A DNA stretch of 64,000 nt from Pseudomonas kielensis (GTDB lineage: Bacteria; Pseudomonadota; Gammaproteobacteria; Pseudomonadales; Pseudomonadaceae): the NCBI RefSeq assembly GCF_014236655.1, contig NZ_JACMYG010000004.1:266643-330642 (forward strand), read 5' to 3'. Position numbers and translations under genes: made by a program. The notes under the pieces were generated by a model that made no database searches, was not told the origin of the DNA, and saw only the letters and a program-made list of their open reading frames with translations. Shown in pieces: positions 8,301-17,902 of the stretch (positions are counted from its first letter, which is position 1; each line of letters opens with the position of its first letter).

Positions 8301-9063
8301 CGACCCAGTGCTCCTGGATGGCGCTGATTTCCCCGGGGCTCATGTCGGCCAGCACTTTGTCGAGGATGCTTACCAGCAGTTTGTTATCCCGTGGCACGGC
8401 CATCGCCAGTTGGTAGCGATAGGGGGTTTCGCCGCTGACGTAGAGCCCTTCGAGCTTGAGTTGGCGCAGGCTCCAGACACTGGACGCGAGGTCGCCGACG
8501 ACCGCGTCGACCTGGTCGGTGGCCAGGGCCTGCAGCGCCGAGCTGACGTTGGGCAAGGGCACCAGGTTGAGGTCGGGGTGTTGGGTGCGCAGCAATTCGT
8601 GCGGGGCGTAGTTTTCCACCACGGCGATTTTCAGGCCGTAGAGGTCTTCAATATTGCGGGGCTGGGCGCCGCCCACATGGGCCAGGATAACGATGGGGAA
8701 ATCCAGGTAGGGGCGGGTGAAGGCCAGGTAGTTCTGGCGCTCGGCGGTGGACATGATGCCGGGCAGCAGGTCGAGCTTGCCGTGTTTGACCTGGTCCAGC
8801 ACCTCGGTCCAGCTGACCGGCTCCACGGGCGTAACCTTGACGGCCAGGCGATCGCGCACGACGTTGATGTAGTCCGCCGCCAGGCCCTGGTAGCGGCCTT
8901 GCTCGTCACGAAACTCGAAGGGCGGCCACGAGGCGTCCACGCCCAGGCGTAACTCTGGATGAGCCGCCAGCCAGCCACGTTCTTCGTCACTAAGAGTCAG
9001 AGCGCCAGCCGTTGCGGTCCAGGTCATCAGCGACAGTAGCAGCGCGGCCGGGAGTCTGGGCAT
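5320..9063 (-). CDS. rmcA: RmcA: periplasmic-sensing PAS-GGDEF-EAL c-di-GMP enzyme
   Basis: A 1247-residue inner-membrane protein. Order: signal sequence (1-22), bacterial extracellular solute-binding type 3 domain (about 30-255), transmembrane helix (about 268-288), four PAS/PAC units (about 310-805), GGDEF domain with intact GGDEF near 885-889, and EAL domain with EALIRW near 1011. A product-inhibition site RDID sits exactly five residues before GGDEF. The EAL domain keeps IDDFGTGYSSL and KIDQSFV, so it is likely an active phosphodiesterase. Location beside rpoD, length and domain plan match P. aeruginosa RmcA (PA0575), a redox/phenazine-responsive c-di-GMP-degrading biofilm regulator. ATG 9063 gives the signal peptide. 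Confidence 0.9.
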   Translation of the reverse strand: MPRLPAALLLSLMTWTATAGALTLSDEERGWLAAHPELRLGVDASWPPFEFRDEQGRYQGLAADYINVVRDRLAVKVTPVEPVSWTEVLDQVKHGKLDLLPGIMSTAERQNYLAFTRPYLDFPIVILAHVGGAQPRNIEDLYGLKIAVVENYAPHELLRTQHPDLNLVPLPNVSSALQALATDQVDAVVGDLASSVWSLRQLKLEGLYVSGETPYRYQLAMAVPRDNKLLVSILDKVLADMSPGEISAIQEHWVGNVLDHRGFWSDLLIYGLPSVGLLIAILAAVIRINRRLSSEISRRVALEQELRSSEYHYRGLVESLSAIAWEARISDFTYSYVSPHAEELLGYPLSHWLIPGFWRNIIHPADLTRAQSFCDHEVLAGRDHSLDYRVITADGRCLWVRDIVSLIEHGHEPIMRGLMIDISEAKRTEEALRLSEQKFASVFQQCPDILVIARLSDGCLLEVNEAFEEQIGLSAAQVVGQTATDLNIWGIAGVGPGLLQRLQAGSIRNLEMPFRRSNGQVFTGLISAEPFELDTTPALVVVVRDISQLKETQQQLQTSEEKFAKAFHASPDGLLLSRVSDGLLIEVNEGFSRITGFNSAMSLDRSTLDLGIWVNLNERRKMLDLLKRDGFVRDFTCHIRRNDGQIRLCEMSSRPLPIGDEECMLTIARDITERHLMQEKLQQAATVFESTAEGVLITDTQQHISAVNRAFSEITGYSETEALGHTPRLLASGLHDSAFYAAMWHQLTAEGHWQGEISNRRKNGELYPSWLTISAVRNKDRFITHFVAVFADISSLKHAQAKLDYQAHHDPLTGLPNRTLFESRLLTALNGQREQGGLGAVLFLDLDRFKHINDSLGHPVGDLLLRGIAVRLKEQLRDIDTVARLGGDEFIILLPGLQQASDADHIANKLLNCFGAPFQAGEHEFFISASIGTSLYPKDGSDVATLVKNADAAMYRSKAKGRNRVESYTRDLTAQASERIALEHELRRAIERNELSLYYQPKISLNHPRLVGAEALIRWHHPTFGDVPPEHFISLAEENGMILQIGDWVLEQACLQMHEWSKRYEGFGSLSVNLAGAQLRQPNLLGRIEQLLKDNRLKPGLLQLEITENFIMSQAEEALEVLHQLKRLGVQLAIDDFGTGYSSLSYLKRLPLDYLKIDQSFVRGLPDDPHDVAIVRAIIALGRSMQFTIIAEGVETQAQQQFLAGEGCEQIQGYIVSLPLPADEFAATFLRIAVSDFSDSTAEKPSL

Positions 9064-9154
9064 AACGGTCTCGTTATGGCTCGGGGGAATGTTTCGAGTG
9101 TAGACGGGCTAGGGGGGCGATAGCGATGCTGCGAGGATTAAATCTGCATAAAGC

Positions 9155-9181
9155 AAAACCCCCGGCAGGGCCGGGGGTTTT
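9155..9181. terminator. rpoD terminator
   Basis: Twelve-base stem AAAACCCCCGGC/GCCGGGGGTTTT with an AGG loop, 5 bases beyond the rpoD stop on the minus strand. Confidence 0.9.
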
Positions 9182-9185
9182 GTGA

Positions 9186-11033
<1,848 letters not shown>

Positions 11034-11080
11034 AACACCCTATCCACTGAAGGTCTTGGCGGGCAAAAAACAAGCCGAGG

Positions 11081-11086
11081 ATTATA
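11081..11086 (-). promoter_or_regulatory. -10 box of a possible rpoD-proximal promoter
   Basis: A perfect TATAAT on the minus strand in the dnaG-rpoD gap, about 50 bases before the rpoD start. No convincing -35 at the usual distance (the dnaG end gives only GC-rich hexamers), so this is tentative. Confidence 0.4.
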
Positions 11087-11100
11087 CCTGAGCTATGACC

Positions 11101-13059
11101 TCACGCGCCAGTTGAGGTCGGGCTTGATGCGGAAACATTGCGACTTAGAAGGTCGCGCAGTTGGTTTTTCTCATCGCTACTCAGCTCACTTTGACGTGCT
11201 TTCCTGAGCAGTTGTTCCAGGTTTCGCTCGCGTTGGCGGGCTGACAAGCTAGTTATGGTGTCGAAAAACTGTTGTTCAAGGTTGTCGCCATCAATCAACC
11301 ATTCCTTTTCGGCCAATGCCTTGAGCAGGCGACCTTGTTCGGTCCCGTGCCAGCGCGCAATCAACTGAAATGAGTTTAGCTTGGGATTCTTCTGTACCGC
11401 TTCGAGCAGTGCCACCAGCAATTGTGTGTTGGAGTGGTCCTCGGCCGCGAAGTGCCCGGCGTCCTCGACTTTTTCCGCCAGTTGCGGGTGGTGCAGTAGC
11501 GTGCGTAAAGCGGCCAGTGTTGGTGGTTCGACGGCGGCCGGCACGCGCGGGGCACGTGGCTGATCGCGATCAGCGCCACGCTTGCCTTTTTTGTCCCAGG
11601 GTTTGTCTTCCCATTTCTTGCCGCCGCCAGGCTTTTTCGGTGTCCATTCCTGCTGGGGCGCGTAGGCTTCCTGCGGTTGATGGTAGTCGGAATAATCCGG
11701 CATGGCGTCGTAATCGATGCCTGGGTCGTAGGCTGGCGGCGCCTCCTGTGGTGCGCTTTGCACCAGTTGGCTGACCGCTTCGTTGTTGAGGCCCGTGATC
11801 TCGCTCAGGCGCTGACGCATCAGGGTGCGCAGATTGGCCCCGGGCACCTTGTCGATCAGCGGCGCGGCGAGGGTGGCCATGTGGGCCTTGCCCTCGAGCG
11901 AGCGCGGGTCGGACTCTTCGATCAACTGCTGGAAGAAATAGTCGGCCAGGGGCTGGGCATGCTGGTTGATGCGGGCGCGAAAGGCGTCGGTGCCTTCGGA
12001 GCGGACCAGGGTATCCGGGTCTTCGCCTTCCGGCAGGAACAGAAAGCGCGCGCGTCGTCCGTCCTGCAGGCTCGACAGCGTCGACTCCAGGGCGCGCCAC
12101 GCGGCATTGCGCCCAGCCTGGTCGCCGTCGAAGCAGAACAGCACGCTGGGCACTACCCGGAACAGGCGCTTGAGGTGTTCTTCGCTGGTGGCGGTGCCGA
12201 GGGTGGCGACAGCGTTGCGCAGGCCTTGCTGGGCGAGGGCGATAACGTCCATGTAGCCCTCGACGACGATGATTTCGTCGAGGTTGCGGTTGTTTTTCCG
12301 CGCTTCATACAGGCCGTAGAGCTCCTGGCCTTTATGAAAGACCGGGGTTTCCGGTGAGTTCAGGTATTTCGGTTTGTCGTCACCCAGGACCCGGCCGCCA
12401 AAGGCGATGATGCGCCCACGGCTGTCGCGGATCGGGAACATCACGCGATCGCGGAAGCGGTCGTAGCGCTTGCCGCTCTCGGCGTTCTCGATCAGCAGGC
12501 CGGCATCGATCATGGCTTTCTGCTGCAGGGTGTCGCTGCTCAAGTGCTTGAACAGGTTGTCCCAGCCAGGGGGCGCAAAGCCCAGGCCAAAGTCCCGGGC
12601 GATCTCGCCGGTCAGGCCGCGGCCCTTGAGGTAGTCGACCGCGGCCTTGCGCGCCGGATGGCTTTTCAGGGCCTGGCGGTAAAAGTCGGCCGCGGCGCTC
12701 AGGAGTGGGTACAGCGGCGAATCGGTGGGTTGCCGGGGTTTGGGCGGGCGGCCACTTTCTTCGCGGGGGATTTCCATGCCGGCGGCTTTGGCCAGGTCCT
12801 CGACGGCCTGGGGGAAGTCCAGGTTGTCGTGGTCCATGAGGAAGCCGAGGGCATTGCCTCCTGCGCCGCAGCCAAAGCAGTAGTAGAACTGTTTGTCCGG
12901 GCTGACGCTGAAGGAGGGGGTCTTTTCTTTGTGGAACGGGCAGCAGGCGGTGTAGTTCTTGCCGGCTTTTTTCAGTTGCAGCCGCGAGCTGACCACATCG
13001 ACGATGTCGGTGCGGTTCAGAAGGTCGTCAATAAAGCTCTGGGGAATTAGCCCGGCCAT
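11101..13059 (-). CDS. dnaG: DNA primase
   Basis: A 652-residue primase that makes RNA primers at the replication fork. The N-terminal zinc ribbon is CCPFHKEKTPSFSVSPDKQ with YCFGCGAGG (about 39-66), the TOPRIM catalytic core carries VVEGYMDVIAL and LFCFDGDQAG (about 260-330), and the C-terminal part that binds DnaB helicase follows a linker rich in P, Q and K (about 445-520). ATG 13059 (MAGLIPQSFIDDLL) is chosen because family members start there; an in-frame GTG at 13098 would add 13 non-conserved residues. Middle gene of the macromolecular-synthesis operon. Confidence 0.98.
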   Translation of the reverse strand: MAGLIPQSFIDDLLNRTDIVDVVSSRLQLKKAGKNYTACCPFHKEKTPSFSVSPDKQFYYCFGCGAGGNALGFLMDHDNLDFPQAVEDLAKAAGMEIPREESGRPPKPRQPTDSPLYPLLSAAADFYRQALKSHPARKAAVDYLKGRGLTGEIARDFGLGFAPPGWDNLFKHLSSDTLQQKAMIDAGLLIENAESGKRYDRFRDRVMFPIRDSRGRIIAFGGRVLGDDKPKYLNSPETPVFHKGQELYGLYEARKNNRNLDEIIVVEGYMDVIALAQQGLRNAVATLGTATSEEHLKRLFRVVPSVLFCFDGDQAGRNAAWRALESTLSSLQDGRRARFLFLPEGEDPDTLVRSEGTDAFRARINQHAQPLADYFFQQLIEESDPRSLEGKAHMATLAAPLIDKVPGANLRTLMRQRLSEITGLNNEAVSQLVQSAPQEAPPAYDPGIDYDAMPDYSDYHQPQEAYAPQQEWTPKKPGGGKKWEDKPWDKKGKRGADRDQPRAPRVPAAVEPPTLAALRTLLHHPQLAEKVEDAGHFAAEDHSNTQLLVALLEAVQKNPKLNSFQLIARWHGTEQGRLLKALAEKEWLIDGDNLEQQFFDTITSLSARQRERNLEQLLRKARQSELSSDEKNQLRDLLSRNVSASSPTSTGA

Positions 13060-13212
13060 GGCGTTCTCGTCATCACTGCTTGTGAGTATCTGGCCCACGC
13101 GAGGGTGAGTGGATACCGGTCATGATTTTGAGGCGCGGCAAATGTGCGGCTCGACCAGGTATCGTCTGCGTATTCGCGGTAGGGGAGTGTATCCGCCGAA
13201 AATCCACTGAGG

Positions 13213-13470
13213 TTAGTCCCAATAGGGTTCGACTGTTGGAAAGTACTGTGCTGAGTCCCGCAGTGCCTGGTGAAAGGCCTCGGATAGCTCAAAAGCAGGC
13301 ACGCAAGAAGGCGCCTTGGGCTGATCGTCGTTGAGAGGAATCAGTAGGGTGTGCTCGTCAGTAGCCTTGGAAGGCTCGTCAGAAGAGACGTGCACTGCTG
13401 GCAAAAGAGCCAGGTCTGACGTGTGAAGCAGTTTGTCTCGGTCGCGTCTGCGGCTTTGACAGTGAAGCAT
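13213..13470 (-). CDS. Conserved-position hypothetical protein between rpsU and dnaG
   Basis: An 85-residue frame from ATG 13470 with polar, proline-containing sequence (HVSSDEPSKATDEHTLLIPL, then AFELSEAFHQALRDSAQYF). No family recognised and no strong ribosome site. P. aeruginosa also has a small hypothetical gene at this place (PA0578), which favours a real gene within the operon. It could instead be a chance frame in the rpsU-dnaG spacer. Confidence 0.4.
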   Translation of the reverse strand: MLHCQSRRRDRDKLLHTSDLALLPAVHVSSDEPSKATDEHTLLIPLNDDQPKAPSCVPAFELSEAFHQALRDSAQYFPTVEPYWD

Positions 13471-13493
13471 CAAGCGATATCCGCAAATGCCAT

Positions 13494-13516
13494 AAGCCCG
13501 GCTGAGGGCCGGGCTT
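13494..13516 (-). terminator. Hairpin after rpsU (attenuator within the operon)
   Basis: Stem AAGCCCGGC/GCCGGGCTT with a TGAGG loop about 30 bases past the rpsU stop. It lacks a long U-run, fitting a partial terminator that lets some transcripts continue into dnaG and rpoD, as known for the E. coli rpsU-dnaG junction. Confidence 0.7.
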
Positions 13517-13545
13517 GGCAGAAGCTTGCTACGATCGTCTGTGTA

Positions 13546-13761
13546 TTAGTACAGACGAACGGCGCGGCGCTGTTCGCGCTGAACTTTCTTGGCGTGACGC
13601 TTAACAGCGGCTGCTGCTTTGCGCTTACGCTCAGAAGTTGGCTTCTCGTAAAATTCGCGGCTACGAACTTCAGCCAGTACACCGGCTTTTTCGCAGGAGC
13701 GCTTGAAACGACGCAGAGCTACGTCGAAGGGTTCGTTCTCTTTTACTTTGACGGCTGGCAT
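13546..13761 (-). CDS. rpsU: 30S ribosomal protein S21
   Basis: A 71-residue, strongly basic protein, [20 protein letters not shown] at the N terminus and RAVRLY at the C terminus, both diagnostic of bS21. It binds the 30S subunit near the anti-Shine-Dalgarno end of 16S rRNA and assists initiation. First gene of the rpsU-dnaG-rpoD operon, divergent from tsaD, an arrangement kept across gamma-proteobacteria. Confidence 0.99.
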
Positions 13762-13844
13762 CCAGAGCTACCTTCATTCATTACCGGGGTCAACATCCTC
13801 GCGGCAAAAGAGCACTTGAAGACGTCGGTTTTTAAGGGTTGCGG

Positions 13845-13874
13845 ATGTTAACCCCTCATCGCTCGGAATGCAAA
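13845..13874 (-). promoter_or_regulatory. Candidate promoter for rpsU-dnaG-rpoD
   Basis: On the minus strand TTTGCA (13869-13874) and TAACAT (13845-13850) are 18 bases apart, giving a start near 13838 and a leader of about 75 bases to rpsU. Hexamers match the consensus only in part. Confidence 0.4.
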
Positions 13875-13960
13875 GCCTCTGATCGAAAACCGCTGGTCGG
13901 GGCATCCCATGGCGACTATTATGCGCGCCTTCGAATTTAGCCTAAACAAGGCGCAAACCC

Positions 13961-14986
13961 ATGCTAGTACTGGGATTAGAAACGTCCTGCGACGAAACCG
14001 GCGTCGCACTCTACGACAGTGAAAAAGGCCTGCTGGCCGATGCACTGTTCAGCCAGATCGACCTGCACCGCGCCTATGGTGGCGTGGTGCCGGAGCTGGC
14101 TTCACGGGATCACGTCAAGCGCATGCTGCCCTTGATCCGTCAGGTCTTGGCCGAGGCGGACTGCGTGCCGACCGAGATCGACGCGATCGCCTACACCGCG
14201 GGTCCTGGCCTGGTGGGTGCTCTGCTGGTGGGCGCTTCCTGCGCCCAGGCGCTGGCGTTTGCCTGGGGCATTCCGGCCCTCGGCGTGCACCACATGGAAG
14301 GGCATTTGCTGGCACCGATGCTGGAGCCACAACCGCCTGAATTTCCGTTCGTCGCTTTGTTGGTCTCCGGTGGGCATACGCAGCTGGTTCGGGTCGATGC
14401 GATCGGTCAATACGAGTTGTTGGGCGAGACCCTCGACGATGCCGCGGGTGAAGCATTCGACAAGACGGCGAAGATGATGGGGCTCAATTACCCCGGCGGT
14501 CCGGAAATCGCTCGTCTGGCAGAGCAGGGTGTGCCGGGGCGGTTCACCTTCCCGCGGCCGATGTGTGACCGACCGGGCCTGGCGTTCAGCTTCAGTGGCC
14601 TGAAAACCTTTGCTCTGAACACCTGGCAGCAGTGCGTCAGTGCTGGGGACGACAGCGAGCAGACTCGTAGCGACATCGCGCTGGCCTTCCAGCAGGCGGT
14701 GGTGGAGACTTTGACCGTCAAGTGCAAGCGCGCCTTGAAACAGGCGGGTCTCAAGCGTCTGGTGATCGCTGGCGGCGTCAGTGCAAACAAGGCTTTGCGG
14801 GTTTCCCTGGAGAAAATGCTGGGTGACATGAAGGGCGACGTTTACTACGCCCGCCCGGAGTTCTGCACCGATAACGGCGCGATGATCGCTTTTGCCGGCT
14901 GTCAGCGTCTGCAGGCCGGGCAGCACGAAAGCCTGGCGATCAGCGTGCAGGCACGTTGGCCGATGGAGCAATTGTCTGCGTTGTAA
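13961..14986 (+). CDS. tsaD: tRNA N6-threonylcarbamoyladenosine transferase TsaD
   Basis: A 341-residue member of the Kae1/Qri7/TsaD family. It transfers the threonylcarbamoyl group onto A37 of tRNAs reading ANN codons, acting with TsaB, TsaC and TsaE. Visible motifs are [19 protein letters not shown], the metal-binding histidines in [13 protein letters not shown] (about residues 109-121), [11 protein letters not shown], and the nucleotide-binding [10 protein letters not shown] and [10 protein letters not shown] near the C terminus. Formerly annotated gcp/ygjD. Divergent from rpsU, and convergent with plsY 34 bases beyond its stop. Confidence 0.98.
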   Translation: MLVLGLETSCDETGVALYDSEKGLLADALFSQIDLHRAYGGVVPELASRDHVKRMLPLIRQVLAEADCVPTEIDAIAYTAGPGLVGALLVGASCAQALAFAWGIPALGVHHMEGHLLAPMLEPQPPEFPFVALLVSGGHTQLVRVDAIGQYELLGETLDDAAGEAFDKTAKMMGLNYPGGPEIARLAEQGVPGRFTFPRPMCDRPGLAFSFSGLKTFALNTWQQCVSAGDDSEQTRSDIALAFQQAVVETLTVKCKRALKQAGLKRLVIAGGVSANKALRVSLEKMLGDMKGDVYYARPEFCTDNGAMIAFAGCQRLQAGQHESLAISVQARWPMEQLSAL

Positions 14987-15020
14987 GCCGGGGTTCGTGA
15001 ATGTGGCTCAGGGGGCGGGG

Positions 15021-15590
15021 TTAAAAATGCCGTTCGCGCCCGGCAAACAGGTCGCGTAGATTGCCGCGGTGGCGCCAGACGATCAGGATCGTCAGGACGC
15101 TCATCGGCAGCAGCGCTGCCGGCTCCTGCCAGGCCAGCAATGGCAGGGTCAGGGGTGTGGCAATCAACGCCGCCAGCGAGCTGGTGCGGGTCAGGTAGAA
15201 GGTCAGCAGCCAGCCACCAATGGCCAGGAGTGCGGCAGGAGGGTAGAGCCCCAGCAGCATGCCGGCGGCGGTAGCCACGCCTTTGCCGCCGCGAAAGCGA
15301 AAGTACAGCGGGAACAGGTGGCCGATGACGGCGCAGATGCCGACCCAAGCCTGTTGTTGGATCGACAATCCGGCGATGGCCGCCAGTAAAACCGGCAGCA
15401 GGCCTTTGCACAGGTCGCCCAGCAACGTCAGGACCGCGAGTTTTTTTCCCGCCAGGCGTAACATGTTGGTGGCGCCGGCATTACCCGAGCCACTCATTCG
15501 CGGATCGGGGTTACCGGTCAGGCGGCTGAGCAAAATGGCGAAGGACAGCGAGCCAAGCAGGTAGGCGAAAATCGCCAGTGACCAAAACAT
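15021..15590 (-). CDS. plsY: Glycerol-3-phosphate acyltransferase PlsY
   Basis: A 189-residue inner-membrane protein with about five transmembrane segments. It transfers acyl groups from acyl-phosphate (made by PlsX) to glycerol-3-phosphate, the first step of phospholipid synthesis. The three family motifs are present: [13 protein letters not shown] (about 33-45), [20 protein letters not shown] (about 96-116) and the later [13 protein letters not shown]. Divergent from folB with a gap of about 75 bases. Confidence 0.96.
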   Translation of the reverse strand: MFWSLAIFAYLLGSLSFAILLSRLTGNPDPRMSGSGNAGATNMLRLAGKKLAVLTLLGDLCKGLLPVLLAAIAGLSIQQQAWVGICAVIGHLFPLYFRFRGGKGVATAAGMLLGLYPPAALLAIGGWLLTFYLTRTSSLAALIATPLTLPLLAWQEPAALLPMSVLTILIVWRHRGNLRDLFAGRERHF

Positions 15591-15664
15591 GCTAACTATT
15601 CCGGGCGAGGACGCCCTGATTCTAACGGCGCATTGCGCCCTTGTCGTGCTGCGGAGAAAAGTGC

Positions 15665-16018
15665 TTGGACAGAGTGTTTATCGAGGGCCTGGAAGTCGAC
15701 ACGGTAATCGGTGCCTACGACTGGGAGCGCGGCATCCGTCAGTGCCTGCGTCTTGATCTGAGCTTTGCCTGGGACAATCGCCCGGCAGCAGCCGGTGATG
15801 ACCTGACCCTGGCGCTCGATTACGCCAGTGTTTCGACGCGTATCCAGGCATTTGCCGAACAGGCCCAGTTCCAGTTGGTGGAGACCTTTGCCGAGCGCCT
15901 GGCCGAAGTGTTGATGAGCGAATTCAAGATTACCTGGATGCGTCTCAAGCTGACCAAGCCAGGGGCCGTTCCGGCGGCTACCGGCGTGGGCGTGGAGATC
16001 GAGCGCGGATGTCGCTAA
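15665..16018 (+). CDS. folB: Dihydroneopterin aldolase
   Basis: A 117-residue enzyme that splits dihydroneopterin to 6-hydroxymethyl-dihydropterin and glycolaldehyde in folate synthesis. The start [20 protein letters not shown] contains the conserved active-site Glu/Tyr region, and [20 protein letters not shown] is the typical C terminus with the catalytic lysine. TTG 15665 is chosen because it aligns with family starts and has GGAG eight bases upstream; upstream in-frame codons (MSCCGEKC) look non-coding. Its end overlaps the next gene by ten bases. Confidence 0.93.
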   Translation: MDRVFIEGLEVDTVIGAYDWERGIRQCLRLDLSFAWDNRPAAAGDDLTLALDYASVSTRIQAFAEQAQFQLVETFAERLAEVLMSEFKITWMRLKLTKPGAVPAATGVGVEIERGCR

Positions 16019-16527
16019 CTCAGGTTTTTCTTGGGCTGGGCAGCAATGTCGAGCGTGAAACCCATTTGTTGGCGGGGCTGGAAGCGCTGAGTGGGTTTCT
16101 GGTGGATATGCGCTGCTCGGCGGTGTTCGAAAGCCAGCCGGTGGGGATCAAGAGCGGGCCGTTTTTCAACTTTGTGGTGTCGGCGTTTACCGATCTGCCG
16201 TTGATCGAACTGGATCGCCGCTTGAAATTCATCGAGGCCGACAACGGCCGTTACGCGCCGGATCGCAAGGGTTTGCCGCTGGACATCGACGTGTTGTTGT
16301 ACGGCGATCTGGTGGGCAACTTTGACGGTTTGATTCTGCCGCGTGCCGAAATTCTGAAGAATGCCTTTGTGTTGTGGCCGTTGTCGCTGATTGCCCCGGA
16401 TCGGGTGCATCCGGGGGCGGGAAAAAGCTTCGCGACGCTGTGGGCTGAAGCGCAGATTGATCAGGTGCTGGCGCCGGTGGCCTTCGAATGGCGCGGTGAG
16501 TCGCTGACGCCTTTGAACTTGCTCTGA
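16009..16527 (+). CDS. HPPK-like protein (FolK paralogue) with altered active site
   Basis: A 172-residue protein of the 6-hydroxymethyl-dihydropterin pyrophosphokinase fold: LGLGSNVERETHLLAGLEAL, then FFNFVVSAFT, and LPLDIDVLLYGD aligned with the Mg-binding LDLDIxLxG signature. The preceding catalytic loop GPRT of canonical enzymes (with its essential Arg) is missing: here it reads RKGLPLDID. The pathway step fits the neighbour folB, whose 3' end it overlaps by ten bases, but the enzyme may be inactive or use another substrate. Pseudomonads normally carry a canonical folK elsewhere (with panB), consistent with this being a paralogue. Confidence 0.8.
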   Translation: MSLTQVFLGLGSNVERETHLLAGLEALSGFLVDMRCSAVFESQPVGIKSGPFFNFVVSAFTDLPLIELDRRLKFIEADNGRYAPDRKGLPLDIDVLLYGDLVGNFDGLILPRAEILKNAFVLWPLSLIAPDRVHPGAGKSFATLWAEAQIDQVLAPVAFEWRGESLTPLNLL

Positions 16528-16538
16528 TCAGGTGGCCC

Positions 16539-16605
16539 CATCGCGGGCGAGCCCACTCCCACAGGTGTGATGTAGCCCGTTGTGGGAGCGCGCTTGCCCG
16601 CGATG
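16539..16605. repeat. REP doublet (REPIN-like inverted repeat)
   Basis: Two inverted copies of a Pseudomonas REP sequence: 16539-16563 (CATCGCGGGCGAGCC, then CACTCCCACA) and 16581-16605 (TGTGGGAGCGCGCTTGCCCG, then CGATG). It sits between the convergent folK-like gene and cca, and the folded form could also act as a two-way transcription barrier. Such elements are spread by RAYT transposases in fluorescens-group genomes. Confidence 0.85.
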
Positions 16606-16609
16606 TTTT

Positions 16610-17839
16610 TCAGACTGATGCCGTCTCTTTGTAGGCTTTCAGCGCCTTGAGCCGTTCGCGCTTGAGCGCTTCGCCCAGTTCCGGGCCCTTGAATCCCTGT
16701 TCCAGCAATGGTTGCACCGCCACGTTGCGAGCGGCGGTCGCTGCGCCACGCAAGTAGTCCGCCTGTGGATAACTTCTTTGCTCCAGGCCCTTGCGCCCGC
16801 GAGCGTCCATCTCGCAGGCGACGATGAACTCTTCGAAGCGCTGCGGGCGCCGATAAACGTCAAAGCTTTGCAGCAACTCGAGCAAGGTCGAGGGCTTCAG
16901 CTCCAGTGCGCGGTGGCCGTGGGTGTGGTACTCGCCCACCAGCATTGCCAGTTCCTGGCAGTCACGCGGAGCCTTGAAGCGGGTGTTGACCGCTTTGATC
17001 AGCTTCAGCCCCTTGTGTTCATGGGCGATGTGTCGGGGCCACTCGTCTTGTGGGGTCAGGCCTTTACCCAGATCGTGCAGCAAGCAGGCCCAGCGCACGG
17101 TCAGCGGTTGTTGGTGTTGGGCGGCCTGCTGCAGGACGCTCAAGGTATGCACGCCGCTGTCGATTTCCGGGTGATGGACTTCGGGTTGGGGTACGCCGAA
17201 CAGTGCGTCAATCTCCGGCAGCAAAACCTTCAGTGCGCCGCAGTCGCGTAGCACCTGGATGAACACCTGGGGCTGCTCTTCCATCAGGGCGCGGGAAATT
17301 TCCTTCCAGCTGCGTTCAGCGGTCAATGCCTGCAATTCGCCGGATTCGCTCAGTTGGCGCATCAGCTCCAGAGTCTCTGGGGCTACGGTGAAACCGAGTC
17401 CGGCATAACGGGCGGCGAAACGTGCAACCCGCAGGACTCGTAGGGGATCTTCGGCGAACGCGGGGGAAACGTGGCGCAGTACGCGGGCCTGGAGGTCGCG
17501 TTGACCGTGGTAGGGGTCGGTCAATTGGCCGTGATCGTCTTCGGCCATGGCATTGATCGTCAGGTCCCGGCGAATCAGGTCTTCTTCCAGGGTCACTTCG
17601 GGGCTGGCGTGAAACGTGAACCCACCGTACCCGCGCCCACTCTTGCGTTCGGTACGGGCGAGGGCATATTCCTCCCCCGTCCTGGGGTGCAGGAACACCG
17701 GGAAATCAGCGCCGACTGGGCGAAAGCCCTTGGCGAGCATTTCTTCGGTACTGGCACCCACCACGACCCAGTCGATATCGGTTACAGGTTTGCCGAGCAG
17801 GCGATCCCGCACGGCGCCGCCGACTTTATAAATCTGCAT
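16610..17839 (-). CDS. cca: Multifunctional CCA-adding enzyme
   Basis: A 409-residue class II nucleotidyltransferase that adds or repairs the CCA end of tRNAs. The N terminus has [20 protein letters not shown] with the catalytic DxD (about 21-23), followed by [12 protein letters not shown] (flexible-loop/motif region, about 91-102), the neck/body and a C-terminal HD phosphohydrolase domain (CLLHDLGKG near 253). The HD domain gives 2',3'-cyclic phosphodiesterase and phosphatase activity in the multifunctional form. Start ATG 17839 fits the family and has GGAGG upstream. Confidence 0.97.
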   Translation of the reverse strand: MQIYKVGGAVRDRLLGKPVTDIDWVVVGASTEEMLAKGFRPVGADFPVFLHPRTGEEYALARTERKSGRGYGGFTFHASPEVTLEEDLIRRDLTINAMAEDDHGQLTDPYHGQRDLQARVLRHVSPAFAEDPLRVLRVARFAARYAGLGFTVAPETLELMRQLSESGELQALTAERSWKEISRALMEEQPQVFIQVLRDCGALKVLLPEIDALFGVPQPEVHHPEIDSGVHTLSVLQQAAQHQQPLTVRWACLLHDLGKGLTPQDEWPRHIAHEHKGLKLIKAVNTRFKAPRDCQELAMLVGEYHTHGHRALELKPSTLLELLQSFDVYRRPQRFEEFIVACEMDARGRKGLEQRSYPQADYLRGAATAARNVAVQPLLEQGFKGPELGEALKRERLKALKAYKETASV

Positions 17840-17902
17840 AAAAAACCTCCGTTAGCTCGACAGGATAACCCTTGCATCGAGCCAACGGAGGCCAGGTTGG
17901 TT

